A stretch of DNA of 64,000 nucleotides from Hymenochaete sp. R1. Taxonomy: Eukaryota > Basidiomycota > Agaricomycetes > Hymenochaetales > Hymenochaetaceae. The stretch spans positions 146,052 through 210,051 of the forward strand of contig JAFREE010000025.1 of the NCBI GenBank assembly GCA_019400425.1. The letters run 5' to 3'. Below, in pieces: positions 49,978-62,900 of the stretch (position 1 is its first letter; the number at the start of each line of letters is the position of its first letter). Made by a program: the position numbers and the translations under genes. The notes below the pieces were generated by a model. It made no database searches and was not told where the DNA came from. It saw only the letters and a list, made by a program, of their open reading frames with translations.

Positions 49978-50999
49978 ATGTCCACAGAAAACGCTACTCC
50001 GTCTCGTATCATCAAGCTCACTTCCTCCGACAAGGAGGAGCTCGAGGTCAGCTCAGAGGCCATGGGCCGCAGCAGGTTGATCGCTGGCATGTGGGAAGGT
50101 ATATATCTCCTTCCTCTGTCCTTCCTGTCCTTTTGTACTCATCTTTTTCATATCGTAGATATTGGTACTGAGGACAACGAAGACGCAATTCCTATCCCCA
50201 ACGTGAACGGAACCGTTTTAAGAAAGGTGAGCTCCTTTCCGAGTTCTCGCCACTGGCGCCAACCGACCTTCAACCGGACGCCCAACCCCCTTCCCTCATG
50301 CTCTTCAACGTTTTCCTTCATTCTCATCGCCGATTCGCTCAACTTGAATACTGATAACATCTCATGCATCGTGTGACCGTCCCGTGTTGACTCGCACGCA
50401 TGTATCCAGGTCATCGAATGGTTGGAACACCATAAGCACGACCCTATGCCTGCAGCAGATGACGCCAACGACGACTCCCGCAAGAAGACGACTGATATCT
50501 CTGAGTGGGATCAGAAGTTCATCGCCGTCGACCAGGAAATGCTCTTTGAGATTATCCTCGCCGCTAACTACCTCGATATCAAGGAGCTCCTGTACGTCCC
50601 CTCTTCTGTGTCTTGAATGTCGCCTTTCTTTGCTTGCGCTTGTTCAGTGGGCTCACGCATACTTGCACTTTGCGTTTTCAGTGATATTGGGTGCAAGACC
50701 GTGGCAAACATGATCAAGGGCAAGTCCCCTGAGGAAATCCGGAGCATGTTCAACATTCAGAATGATTTCACTGCTGAGGAAGAGGTCGGTTGTTTTCATT
50801 TCCGTTTCGTGGCGCGCTTTCACAGATTCGCTGATAATCTATTTTCCTTCGTTCTTCTTATCTTTGCCAAAACGACAGGAGCAAATCAGGCGCGAGAACG
50901 TACGTCACACATATCCTTTGCAAGTTTTCCTCTAACTGACTCATCCGACCTTTGTTTTGTTCCCCTCTCGTTTTACAGGAATGGGCCGAGGACCGCTGA
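49978..50999 (+). CDS. SKP1: SCF ubiquitin ligase adaptor Skp1
   Basis: Skp1 links F-box proteins to Cul1 in SCF ligases and also acts in kinetochore assembly. Six exons (49978-50098, 50159-50226, 50410-50591, 50682-50784, 50879-50899, 50979-50999) give 171 residues. The BTB/POZ fold reads [40 protein letters not shown] and [20 protein letters not shown]. The F-box-binding C-terminus reads [40 protein letters not shown] and ends WAEDR (usually WCE/WAEDR in the family). The last two exons are 21 nt each. Confidence 0.96.
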
Positions 51000-51465
51000 A
51001 CGCGTTTCGGTGTCTCTTTCATTTCCAAACTACCCAGCCCCACGTGTCGGAATCTAAGATATAAAGGCAGCTTGTAAACCAGTAGAAATGGCTAAAATGA
51101 TGTGATGACTGATGATTCCTTAAACATTTCCCTGGAATGTGAGCTGCGGCGGCAACGCATATAGTAGTATGGCACGAACTCTGAGAGCCTTCCAAGTGAC
51201 GCGAAGCCCGAGTCAGTCAAGATGTTCCTTTACACTGTGCAAGTGACTTACGGGCGCTGGACGCGTGTTGGGATGAAAATGAACGCGACTGCGCGCCTCT
51301 TGCCTTTGTTCTCGGATCGATCAGCGCTGCGGTAGTAGCACCTCAACACTACACCCACATCATCCATTCGCTAGTATTCGTACTCTTTGGACACACCGCC
51401 ATTCTCCAAACCCAACCCCAACCGTACCTGAGCTTGAATATTAGCAGAAAAGATAGAAAGAAAGA
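51000..51465. other. Spacer between SKP1 and the capping enzyme gene
   Basis: This spacer is 466 bp and holds the SKP1 3' region and the promoter of the downstream tandem gene. No gene or clear element was seen. Confidence 0.4.
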
Positions 51466-54097
51466 ATGCCACCGCATGCTCCTCGAATACCGGACCTCCC
51501 AGGCCGACTCGCCCCGCCTGACTTTGCGCAGAGTCTGCAGGGCGAAGTGGCTCGGCTGTGTAGGATGAACGGGATCAAGTGAGTCACCGTTTCTTACGCT
51601 CTATCTCTTGAAACAAAGCTCCTCCAATGCCGATGTCCATACTGTGGACTGCGGAGCGTTGAGTTGAGGGAGAGAAGGCTAAGCCAAGCTGAATTGCTCG
51701 ATTTCGCTTGCGTGGTTTTCTGGTGCTGTCGTTGCTATTGTTATTGATATTGATGATTTTCTGCGTTTGGTTCTGCGGAACACGCAATGCTGTGGATTAT
51801 ATAGGTTCCCTGGGAGTCAGCCTGTGAGCTTCGCGCAGAGGGATTTGGCGAGGCTTGAGAACGAAGAGTGCGTTTGAACTTTTTGGTGTTGGTCTCGAAT
51901 TGAAGCTAATGAGTTTTTTTTGTCATCTTTTGATCCTTTTTTTTGTGACCGGCACCCACTCTCGTCTTATCTCCGTCAAATGAACGAACGGATGGATGAA
52001 CGATATCGACTCGAATTATCCCTGGGCGATTCACGTCGCGCTTCGGGTTCCTCAACACCTTTTCCCGTTTTGCCTTATCTTCACGTACGCCAACAAACTC
52101 CAATACTGGACGAATTACGTCCCGTCACACCGTGCCTTCACTGAATCATTCATATTTAACGGGCTCGCGAACACTACCAAAATAAAAACGCACACCCCAG
52201 CTTCTGGGTATGCGAGAAGTCCGACGGTGTGCGGGTTCTCTTCTTTGTGAACAATATCCCACAAGGACAGGACGTCTACATCGTACGTCCTCTTCCACAG
52301 CTACTCCTACCTCTCTTTCCCCTCTCCTTTCTCCGTTGAACTCTCTGAACTGCGAATATCCAGATCGACAGACACAACGAGTACCGTTACCTCGAAGGCT
52401 TCGTTTTCCCGCACCATGCGAATCGTTCAGGCTTGCTCGGGTCAACTATCGTTGACGGCGAGCTTGTGGTCGATACAGATCCTCGGACGAAGCAGGTAAA
52501 TGTGCTTTCTTCCGGTCCTTTGGTTTGGGATACCGGGATGAACTTACGAAAGAAAACCTGGGATGGCTGATACGGGGAAAATAAATAGGAGACGCTGCGG
52601 ATGCTTGTTTTTGATTGTCTGGTTGTGGATAACCAGAACGTGATGTCGAAGACGTTGGATAAACGGTATGGGGTAAGTGCTCCTTTTAGTTGATTCCAGT
52701 CTTTTAAACCGATGCGAATGTCTATCTATTTCTATTTTTTGTTCATCGGTTGGGTCGGGTAGCGGTTACAAGAATGGTTTTACAAGCCTTACAAGAAGAT
52801 GATCCAGGAGCACCCGCATATGGTTCAGAACCAGCCTTTCGAGTACGTGAACCCATACCTGCACAATTACGCCTAAAAAACGTAGTACTTAACCCATACG
52901 CTTCGCGGTGCGTGATTTCGGTTCTCTGTGTTTAACAGGATCAAGATCAAAGCCATGAACCTTGCATATGGCATCGAAAAGGTGTTTAATGAAGATATAC
53001 CGAATCTTCAACATGGGAACGATGGACTCATTTATACGTGCTTGCATACGCCGTACATTCCTGGTACAGACCATAACATGTACGTTTCCCGTTTCTCTCT
53101 CACTTCTAACGCTAAACCCAATAACCTTCCCTCTATCCTTTCCACATTTCTTCACCCCCTCTTTCACATGATAATCGATTGGCTTCTGCTGTCGACGTCT
53201 GCGGTTGCACGTTTAAAACGAAAGTCTGAAATGGAAGCCGCCGTCGGAAAACTCGATTGACTTCAAACTCGTGCTTCGATTCCCACCGGATGAGCAGAGC
53301 CCCGACGAGCCGGACCTGCACGCGAAACCGGTGTTCGGGCTACATGTGTTTATAGGGGGGAGGGACAACTACGAGCCATTCGACGAGCTGTACGTGGACG
53401 ACGAGGAGTGGGAACGGTGAGTTCGCAAGGATGGGTTCTGGATTCCTGACGGGAAGTATGTGCATGAACTGAAATGTAGTGTTCCAGGTTAAAAGCCTCA
53501 GGGGAACAGGTTGACGACCGGATTGTGGAGGTGTATTGGGAGACGAAGGAGAGTCAGTGGCGGATGATGCGGTTCCGGGATGACAAACCCAACGGGAACT
53601 TCAAGACGATCGTCGATAATATCATCCATTCCATCATGGACGGCGTCGAGAAAGAAGACGTGAGTGTCACAACATTTAATAAATAAACAAATTTTATACA
53701 AATATAGGAATACACTACTAATTTTTTAAAAAAAAACTATTCTTTCTCTGCCCTGCAGCTCCTCGACCGGAAAGACGCGGTACGGACAGCATGGAAAGAA
53801 CGCGCCGCGCACCCACCACCAGCACCACCCCCTCCATCCCGAAACGGCCCCGGTCCCGGCCCACCCCCACCAACAACATCCCTCGCCAGACCCAACACGC
53901 ACGCGCACTCTCACCTTCCTCCTGCACCCTCCTCACTACCCAACCGCCCACCTCAAACACAACAATCAAACGGACACGGTCACGGGCACGGTCCACTAAT
54001 CCCGCAGACGCCGATTGAGTTCTTGTATGGGCCGTTGCAGGTGTCGGCGTACAGTAAGGTTGGGGGACCGTTGACCGTGATGGGGTTCAATCGGTGA
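51466..54097 (+). CDS. CEG1: mRNA-capping enzyme, guanylyltransferase subunit
   Basis: This enzyme transfers GMP from GTP to the 5'-diphosphate end of nascent pre-mRNA. The start reads MPPHAPRIPDLPGRLAPPDF. Motif I is WVCEKSDGVRVLFFVNNIPQ, with the nucleophilic lysine codon at 52217-52219. Motif III is RYLEGFVFPH (R/F-rich) with TIVDGELVVDTDPRTKQ. Motif IIIa is LVFDCLVVDNQNVMSKTLDK, motif IV is HGNDGLIYTCLHTPYIPGTD, and motif V includes SIDFKLVLRFP. The C-terminal OB-fold includes EVYWETKESQWRMMRFRDDK with PNGN (motif VI). The long tail is Pro/His-rich and then ends LYGPLQVSAYSKVGGPLTVM and a stop at 54095. There is no triphosphatase domain, as expected for fungi, where the two enzymes are separate. 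The second intron (about 51870-52200) is unusually long and could hide a small exon. Confidence 0.92.
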
Positions 54098-57000
54098 GAG
54101 GGTCAATGCTGACTTGAACGCAGTATCGATACACACGGAATTGGGATTGGCGGTGAGAAGAGAGCAGTGAGCAGAGGCCCTGAGGAGCTTTCGTTTCTTT
54201 TTTCTTTTTGGTGTGTTTTGGGATTGGTGCTGGCTATTTGCTTTTTTTTTGTGACTCTGATGGATCCCAGTCCTCGTCCTTCGGGTCCGACGCGAAGAGT
54301 TCGCAGCTGTAATGCCGGCAGATACTATCTGATTTGGACATTAATATTAACATTGGGGAGCGCCGGGGGAGCCGGGGAGGGAGTCCAGGGGGGAGGGTAA
54401 GGTAGTCGACCTGACAGGACACAAGGTTCTGGCATCGAACGAGACTTGATCCTCCCTCCCTCCAGCACACTTACCATCACCATTGGTACCATTTATATCG
54501 GATCCCACTTCTAACTTCGAGTTCCACTTCCACTTCCACGTCCATCCCCCGCCCTCAAATGTATCATTAATTTTTTGTACACCAGTATTAATTAATGCCT
54601 AATAGCAATCCCTGTAACCCCGGACTCTCGAGAATAATAAAGAGGATTTCGATTCTATGTCCACGTACACGCGTACGTACGTACGTACATACTGACTGGC
54701 AGTACTAGTGGTACGTTACGCAAGAAACCGTTTTTATTTCCGTTCACGTTCACGTTCACGTTTTATTTATAAATAGTACCAGCATTCAATATTAATGGAA
54801 TACTGGTATATGTGCATGTACATGTACATGCACATGTATATGTATCACTGGGCCCACGCCCGAGTTCGACTCCGAATCCTCGTACAGCCACGGTACTTTT
54901 CGTTTCGTTTCGTTTCGTTTCGTTTCGAAGTAAGAGTAAGAGTAAGAACCTCATCTGAACCCAGGTCGTGCGAAAGACTCTGAATACCATACTCAGACTC
55001 AGGCTGTACGAAAAGCGTAAAAGTAAAAGTAAGGCAGTCATATCGAGAGACGGTTCCCGTTCAAGTTAGCATCGATGTTGATGCATGTGGAGGTGGAGGT
55101 GGAGGTGGAGGTGTGGAGAAACCAGGAGATGAAGGAGGCTGTCGCTGTCACCGACGTTCGTTCTTAGAGTTAGAGCCGGAGGCTCGGAGGCTCGTCTTGA
55201 ATGAGTTGGCGCGTAGAAGAATCGAGATCGAAAATAAATAGTGAAGAGAACAGCAAAAAAAAAACGAAAAGAAGGGAAGTCATCACATATCTAATTCACA
55301 AGTCAAATTCAGATTCAAACTCGGTACAGTACAGTACATTCTTGGTTCAGGCGCAAGACACGGGAACAGACACGGAGACGGTGACGGTGATGGAGAACAG
55401 GACAGGTAACAGGATGGGTAGCAGAGAAGACGAGACGAGAGTAGAGAAGAGGACGAGAGTAGACGAGACGAGGGATGAGTTGTTTGTGGCCGTGAATGTG
55501 AATGTGATTGATACTGTCTTGTGTGAGGGATGAGATTGCGAATGAGTATTTGAATTTTAGGAGGAAGGGGGGTGGGGGGGGACGTGTTGTGATGGGTGGT
55601 GGGTGGAGTGTAGCAAGACGTTTAACGGAAGAGGACGGGAGAGGAGAAGACAGGGCGGGGCGGGGGGTGTGGGGAAGGAGTACATTTACGATAATAGATA
55701 AAGACGAAGCAAAGAAAAAGTCATATTGTGGGGGGAGGGGAGGGGAAAGAGATGATCTTCAAAACCTCGTGAAAGAAGAGAAAAGAGAAAGAAGAGAAGG
55801 GTGGACATTGAAGAAACAAGACAAGACATGAGAAAAAAGCCGTGAAAAAAAAATCGTAAAGATAAGACATTCGACTCGATTCGATGAGGGAGACTTGGAG
55901 AAAAAGAAAAAGACAAAAACGTTGGGTGGGGGAATCAAGACAAGGTAAGCGTCAAAATAAAGGGGGTAGTATGAACATGAACGTGAAGATGAAGGTGACC
56001 ATAGCATAGGAAGGGCCCCTTCGGAGACGGAAGAAGAGGTTCATTAGAAGGAGAAAGGAGTAAAACAAACGAACCAAGAAAATTATTTAACACAAGAAAA
56101 GAAAAGAAAACGTCGTACGATCGTTACACAAAACCAAAAAAAAAAAACACGAAATAAAACATAACACTCCGTTCGCGGCTGAAGGTATCAAAAAGCAGTG
56201 AAAAAGAAAGAAGAAAAAAAGGTCAAGGGGGTGCGCGCGACGGTATAGAAAGAAGGCAGACTTCGAGCAGGTGGAGGCGGAGAGAAAAAAGGATGATCGT
56301 AAGAACGTGAAATCTGAAACGTAGAAACAAGAAGCGGGAAGAAGGGGGCGACGATGGGATGCGATGGGATGCGGTGGGATGTCGAGTTTAACTGTTAATT
56401 GTAGTTACGGCGGGACCGGGACGTAAGGGAGGCGTCGTAAACGTAGGCGCCCGGGGGGGGGGGGCGTTAAAGACGAGAAGTCATTTGCCATTTGATGTGA
56501 TGCCTGCTGGATATGATACGAAAGGCACATCATCGATTCTCTCGTTTCGCTCTTTTCTTTCTTCTTTCTTTTTCTCGTTGTCGATAATAGCTTTGCTTTG
56601 GAGCACGGAGGCTCGGTAAAGGCGGTCGTGTGAGCTCCTTGTTGCGTTTCCTTGTCGTGTCGTTACGGTGCCAACTTGGATTGGGCTGGGCTGTTTTAGG
56701 ATGGCCTGTCTGTGCGCTCTGCGACGCACGATGGTGCGTAGCGTCGTCGTATCAAGTCCTATTAACGAACCCCTTGATGTGTATCCAGAAATAAGTGCGG
56801 ATAGTAGGACGGGGCGGATGCGCAGGGATGGAAGTTTCCCGAGGACCCGTTATTGAAAAAAGGAATATATCAAAGCAAGACGTGTGATGCTGTTGATGGA
56901 TAGGTTATTTGTTTTAGTTGAGAGTTCTTCGGTGGGATCAATGTATCCCTTGTGTGTCGTCCTTGAAAAATCGTCTAACGGTTGCGGTTCTCCTTCGCGT

Positions 57001-57296
57001 CGTCGTCGTCGCCGTCTTTGAGCGAGCACCTACGATAACGGTCGTGTGCAGCTCGGGCGACGAACGAGACTGTGGGGGATGCCATCGGAGGCTGTACGTG
57101 GGCGGAAATACAGACGTGCATGCGTGAGGGTTTGGTCGTGTCGTGACTCAAAACCAAAAAGGAAAAGAGAGGCCAAAAAAGTCATTTACGTTCCAAAAAC
57201 CGTGAAGAGATGGAAGAGAAGCATATTGCGAGGGCGAGGGCGAAGGAGCATACACTAACACTTGGACTTGGACTCGTTTGTGGACGCGCGGATCAT
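54098..57296. repeat. Repeat-rich 3.2 kb spacer
   Basis: No gene is supported in this region. It carries CGTA repeats (54663-54690), GTTCAC repeats (54741-54761), a perfect palindrome (54810-54835), TTTCG repeats (54897-54927), GTAAGA repeats (54929-54946), GGTGGA repeats (55086-55112) and poly-G (56453-56464). From about 55560 to 56350 the plus strand is almost entirely purine with poly-A and G runs. Open frames in the purine tract are low-complexity Lys/Arg/Glu/Gly strings. Confidence 0.6.
54810..54835. repeat. Perfect 26-nt palindrome
   Basis: The core TGTGCATGTACA is followed directly by its exact reverse complement, extended by one A/T pair. It is built from CATG and GTAC units and flanked by TATA-containing sequence. 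It can form a cruciform, or a hairpin in RNA. Confidence 0.7.
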
Positions 57297-58374
57297 TCAG
57301 ACGAAAACGACATCGCCGAAGCGATCATCCTGGGACTCCGGGACCGCGCCAAAACCGTCGAACGACGCCGAGTGCAGCAGATGGAGCGCGTTGAGCGTGC
57401 CGGGGCGAATAGAACCGAATTCGTCGGCGCACGTGGTGGAGGACGACGTCGATAGCGATAGCGATAACGATGGCGGCGACGGCGACGAGGTGCTGACGTC
57501 GACAGCCATGCTGTACATGGTGTCATGCATGTCAGAAATGCCAGAGGCGCAGCTTCCAAAGTCCATGTCGACCCCGAGATCTGCAAAGCCGAGGAAGGAA
57601 GGTGCCTTGATATTACTCTCGCCGCTGCTGCTGCTGCTACTAGTACTGTCTGAGGACGAGACCAACCTGGCCTCGTGTATCGCGGGTGTGCGGGGCGACA
57701 TTTCCGGTGAGGAGCCTGTGTCCGACGACGCGGATACGCTGCGGGCGCGCGGAGGCGTTTGGGGCAAGCCGTCGATGATGGAGAGCATCGCAAAGGGAGA
57801 AGTCAAGGAGGCCGCCTATTAGTTGATTGAAAAGGAAAAAGCGACGAGACAAAACCAAAACCAAGCCCGTGATGGGAGAGAGGTGGAGATTGCGGAGCAT
57901 GAGAGAAAGACAGACCAAAAAAAAAGAGAGCGTGTTTGTATCAGTGCTTTGTAGTGGTAGGTTGAAACGAAGAGATGAAAAGGGACCGACCCCTTGCGAC
58001 GCATCAGCGGACACACGGCCGCTGAAAACAAACGAGCTGTCCAACAGCAACGATGGCTCGCTCGTCAGCGCGTCTTGCATTATATTGTCATTTGGTACGG
58101 CTTCCTGATGGACGGAGTCGAGAGCGGGGTGGGCTTCGTCGTCGTCTGGGACGATTTCGTCTGAGTGAGAGTGTTGGCCTGAGGAGACCCTCCACCACTC
58201 GATGTCTGCGAGAACTCTGCGGGAGTGAGCGTCTGAGCCAGAGGCGGACCTGCGTATCCTGATTGAGGTGGGTGCATTGTTGAGGGTAGCGGAAGGAGAG
58301 AGAGAAAGGGAGGAGGGGTATGGAGTTGAGCGAGGAGAATATGAATCTGAGAATGTGCGACGGAGAGAAGGCAT
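57297..58374 (-). CDS. Hypothetical Ser-rich protein with RRVLADIEWW motif
   Basis: No function is known to me, but the pattern recalls a conserved agaricomycete family of hypothetical proteins. Exon 1 from 58374 reads MPSLRRTFSDSYSPRSTPYP, then SIRIRRSASGSDAHSRRVLA with DIEWWRVSSGQ, and runs to about ADASQG near 58000. After an intron ending TAATAG near 57821, exon 2 gives AASLTSPFAMLSIIDGLPQT, a Ser-rich stretch, LGFADLGVDMDFGSCASGIS, TCADEFGSIRPGTLNALHLL and ends DDRFGDVVFV at 57297. It is mostly disordered with short aromatic motifs (DIEWWRV). The donor of the single intron is not certain. There is no membrane segment. Confidence 0.6.
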
Positions 58375-61101
58375 GACGTTGAGTTGAGAGACGTGAAAAG
58401 AGGAAGATGAAATCGTTAGACGTTAAGAAAAAAAGAGAAGATATGGAGAAGAGAGGATGAGGATGGGGATGGTGAGAGGTGGACGTCGTGAAAAGAGGAG
58501 GGGAGAGGACAGAGAGAAGAAGAGAGGAGCGCAGAGAATATATAAAAAACGAAACGAACCAAGGACGAGTCGACGGCCCGCTTCCGATCATCCCAGTCCC
58601 AGTCCCAGTCCAGCAGCCACTCACTCTACAACTTGCTAGTCTTAGCGTCCATCTTTCCCTGCACTCTCTTACTCCGATTATCATCAATCATCTCATCTCA
58701 CAGCCTTCCCTTTCCTCAATTTCGTCTCATCCCCGCTTTACCCTTTCATCCAGTGGCAGTGCCTCTATGCACTCTCATCCACATCTCCCTCACGCACGCT
58801 CTCTCCTGCTCTTTTTCTCTTTCAATACTAATCCTTGTTTCAACGTCGTCCCTAGTCATTCTAGGCTCTAGACGTCTTCCATCGAATCCAATCGTAAAAG
58901 ACATGCTGTGAGACATCACGACTACTCTATTGCTCCTCACCTCACTAGTGCTCACTTTCATTCTACACAACGATGATGGATTCACCGCACGCTCACCCGT
59001 CCCGTACGGTGCCTTCTTCTCCATCAGGCATCTCCGCCGTCGCGCCGCCCCGCGGCCTACCGACTGACTACCGTGTCCATACACCGACCCGACCCGTGAT
59101 ACTTACACTTCCTTCGCACTAATAGGCTGTCTCATCTGCTGCTCAACGTTAACGCTTACCCGCACATCTAACAAACAAACACACTTGCATCCATTAATGT
59201 TTGTTTATCACCCACCTTACCCCGTGCTAGGGAGAGCCAAACTCAACCGTGCCAAACATCGTTAATAGACCGCTCTAGTGATGTGATGTACAAAATATGG
59301 TATTCTTTCGTTGGGTCGGCATGTCATGCTATGGACCTATGGTACACATTGGTACATTCGTCCTCGACTCCTCGTCGGTCCAAGGACTCTGAGATCAATG
59401 TCACTATACAATAATGAATACTTCGCTTCTCCTTAGGATCACTACTGGCTCCGTTCGCGAGAATGCCAGACTTTCGTCCCAGTACGACGACTACTACGCC
59501 TACTAACTAACGCCACCAAGTATCAAGTAAGAAACAGATATAAGATAAGAACGAAAACGAAAACGAGCGGACGTCGATTAACATGTGATTGCGATTTCAA
59601 AGTTGTGTCTTTTTATATGTATAATAAACCAACTAATCCCCACCAGTACCCCCACCCTAAGACCCAGAACGATCGAAACAAAACCGTACTATACCATACA
59701 CACAAAAGGACTGGGGATGAAACATACCATACACCGAACACGGTACTTACACAGCGATAGTGATAGTATGGTGCCTTGGGTCTGTCGTCTGTCTTAGCCT
59801 ATCGGTGTTCCGACGCACGACACACGACACACGACAGAACCTGACCGACCCGAAGACTCCGGCTCCCACCCCACAAGAAGAAAGAAAAGCTCGAGGGCAA
59901 GGGTCGAAGTAGAAGAGGTGAAGAGGTGAAGGGGCGGGCGAAGACTCGGAACGAACCAGTACGAGTGTTTCTTGTGAACCACAACCTGAACCACCAATAG
60001 AATTAGCACGACAGCCTCACGCCTCCCCCCTACACCTCTCAAACCTCTACCCAGTCAGCACCAGTACCAGCACTGACATTCCCCTTCTGAAAATCCGTCC
60101 AAGCACCAGTTTCTCCCAATCGACGGGTCATCCACAGGCACTGTGCACTTGTGTACTTCACTACAGCGATACCTAGCAAAAGAGTCGGACATCGTCCAAC
60201 CAAGCTCAAGAATCGAACCAAGCATCGTGATCCCGTCGGTGTTTTTGATAATTGACGATTGACGATTGAAGCTCCCGGTGGTTATATGCAGGTGTGGTGT
60301 TTCTTTTATTGGCGGACACCGGACGCCCGTTGTCTAATTGGATTTAGTAGACGTTCCGGCGCGGAATTGGACGTAAGTGTCAGAGTCAGATATGAACGTG
60401 AACTTGAACGCGACCCACGAAAGACGCTCGCACACGACGAGTGTTTACCACTCCATCCCTCTCGAGTCCCGATGGCCTTCCGGACAAGTCCCGTCTGCTG
60501 TCTACCGCTTCTATCAACACATATGCTTTTCCACCGTTTCAATCCGCAAAGCAAAACGCAAAAAGAAGGAGGAAGAAGAGAAAGAAGAAAGAAAGGGAGC
60601 GAACCGATATTGACGTGAACGATTTCGAAGGCTTTCCCGGCACCTCTTCTAGTTCTACTTCGCCCGACTCCGACTCCGACTCCGACTCCGACTCCGACTG
60701 AATGGGTAACCTGGATACTATATTAGAGACGATTCAAGGTTGAAGTAGGGGTGCTGCCGCTTTTTCGCTTTTCACTTTTCACAGCGGTGGTTTTTGGATC
60801 TGGGCTTCGTGGCTTGGGAAGATGGCGGGTGCTGTTTTTTTTTGCTTTTGCTTTGGGGTGTATAGGTATGGGTATGAGGGTATGAGTATGAGCTGTGTCA
60901 GCCTGAGTGTGGGTTGCGTCGGACGGGATGGAGAAGGTCATGGTCGTGTTTTGAGATGATGCTTGTGGATTTCGGATAGGTGTAGCGATACAAGTACAGA
61001 AGATACACTGCGCATAAATTCGTCAACCCATACCGCAAAGACAAAAAAAAATTGGTCGAAGGAAAAAAAAAACTTACATATGACTCCAAGGCCGAATCGA
61101 T
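58375..61101. other. Gene-poor spacer
   Basis: This is 2.7 kb without a supported gene. The first ~230 bases are GA-rich on the plus strand, consistent with the promoter of the minus-strand gene. A short frame from 58973 (MMDSPHAHPSRTVPSSPSGI) has no support. TCCGAC repeats occur at 60665-60699. The rest shows scattered short frames only. Confidence 0.45.
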
Positions 61102-62550
61102 CTAAACTTCCTTCCTCCCCCTCCTCACCAAATACTCACGAATAAACGTACTGCTCATCTTCGTCTGCCGCAGCATCTCCATATCCCTCGCATCCAGATT
61201 CGCACTCGTCGTCGACACGACGTCGATCACAAAACACGCCAACGTGGGTAATCCTTTGTCTTCCCGCACTTTCTCGACTGGGGGACGGATAAACGAAGAT
61301 AGATGGTGATGAGCGCGCGAACGCGAATTAGCGGAAATAGGCAATTGGTTGGGGATGGTGGGTCAAAGTGAGACAGGAGAAGGGGAGAGGTGCTTTGGAG
61401 ACGGTGGGTGTGGGTGGGTAGTTGTTTCGGAGATAGAGAGTGGGGGAGGGGGAATAGATAGATGGAGGTGAGGCGAGATAGATGTGATGTATGCGTCCCG
61501 CACGCTGGGATAAATGGAGTGAATCAAGCGCGAAACAGAACGTACTGGATGATGCCCCGGAGAGTGTTTCTTTGCTCACCACGAGCGCTTGGATGTTAGG
61601 GTCCACCGCGGTGGGCCCGTACACGTCGTTTATCGGTACGGTGTCGTACACCAGGTCTGGATTGAAGAACGACATGAAATTCCGGACGCGCGCTATCCGG
61701 ACATCTAACGGTTCCATCACTTCTTTGAACGCTTTCTTCTTCAGTAATGCGTCATCTGTTGGGGGGTACAAAGCGTACACACATTCCTCAGCGTCCCGTC
61801 GACAAAGAACGGAGGTAGATCCGCAAAGGATAAGTTACGCACCAGTAACCCCGACGATGACCTTCTCGGTTGCGATCCACGCGGCCATACTCAGGAGAAT
61901 CTTGTGTCCCGAGTGCAGGTGATCAAAGGTACCGCCCAAAGCGACGACGGGGAACGAAGACAGCGTCCCGATGGGGTTGGAGGTGTCATCGTCGTCGGCA
62001 GGGACTTGAGGAGACCCGAGCGCGGGCGCAAGAGCAGGCTGCGCGAGTCCGCTCGGAGCATCATCGTCGTATGCGTCAAGAGTGATACGTTTCAGTGCTC
62101 GTAGCCATTCCGGAAGGAGGTCGTCTAAGCCATCTTAGGAAGCCCCGTCAGCCAGCCAGACGATAAAATACCTACGCTTTGTGGGATCTCTTTCTAAATG
62201 CAAAGCTTACCTGAACGTATGCGAAAAGCGGCGTCCCATTCTTCCTTCTGTAGATTAGGCACGTCTGCATTTGTGCCAGCCAAAAGCACGTCCACGTCCA
62301 TCAACACCCTATCCTCCTCATACGCAACACGCGTGGATTCGACATAAATCGACGTCAAAAGCGTTTGTACCGCATCCCAACTCCCTGAACGACTGAGCTT
62401 TCTGTCCTTATTGAGGGCGGCGCAGAATACGACGATTACTAGACGCTCGGAGGAACGTTTCGTCGCTGAGGTGACAGCAGGTAGGATTGCACTGATTTGT
62501 GATAGTTCATCGAGTTTCAGGGCTAAAATTGACCGAGAGAAGGTTGCCAT
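61102..62550 (-). CDS. CAB4: Phosphopantetheine adenylyltransferase
   Basis: This enzyme converts 4'-phosphopantetheine and ATP to dephospho-CoA, the penultimate step of coenzyme A synthesis. The start at 62550 reads MATFSRSILALKLDELSQIS, opening a fungal/animal N-terminal region. The nucleotidylyltransferase domain shows FPVVALGGTFDHLHSGHKIL with the HxGH active-site motif, KVIVGVT, KKKAFKEVMEPLDVRIARVR, FNPDLVYDTVPINDVYGPTA and IQALVVSKETLSGA. The last exon reads LPTLACFVIDVVSTTSANLD, LRQTKMSSTFIREYLVRRG (ISST.IR-type motif) and ends RKEV at 61102. At least four introns are seen. Yeast Cab4 has the same single-domain PPAT layout; no dephospho-CoA kinase domain is present. An upstream in-frame non-ATG extension exists, but 62550 is the first ATG. 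Confidence 0.93.
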
Positions 62551-62900
62551 CGAGTGGTTGTTGGACGGACATGAAGGAGTTCTATGGATGTTGGTTATTG
62601 ATGACGGTTCTAGTGAGCTCGATGGCGTTTCCCACACGTGCCTTGTCTATTTATTTGACCGAGTGACTGGAGCCAGACTCTCGGGCTCACAGGACTGGGT
62701 CGATTCTATGATTTCCAAGCGGCTACTCTCACAAATCGTTATACTGATATATGAAAGATTATACATATAACAAGCACAGATATATGAAAAGGTACACAAC
62801 CGGAAAAACACACACAAGACAATAATGAAGGCCCATAGACACTAAGACAGGATGATTGTGCGAATGCATGGATGCAAGTAGTGCAAAGCGTTCCAATGTC
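62551..62900. other. Spacer upstream of the PPAT gene
   Basis: This 350 bp spacer lies between two minus-strand genes. It presumably holds the CAB4 promoter and the 3' untranslated region of the F-box-like gene. Nothing distinctive was seen. Confidence 0.4.

Noticed and set aside
55201..55831. Plus-strand Lys/Arg/Glu/Gly frames in the purine tract
   Set aside because: These are low-complexity translations of GA repeats without start context or splice support.
60181..60240. GGTTCGATTC on the minus strand, resembling a tRNA T-loop
   Set aside because: The flanking bases do not form the 5-bp T stem, and no matching anticodon or acceptor stem was found at the right spacing.
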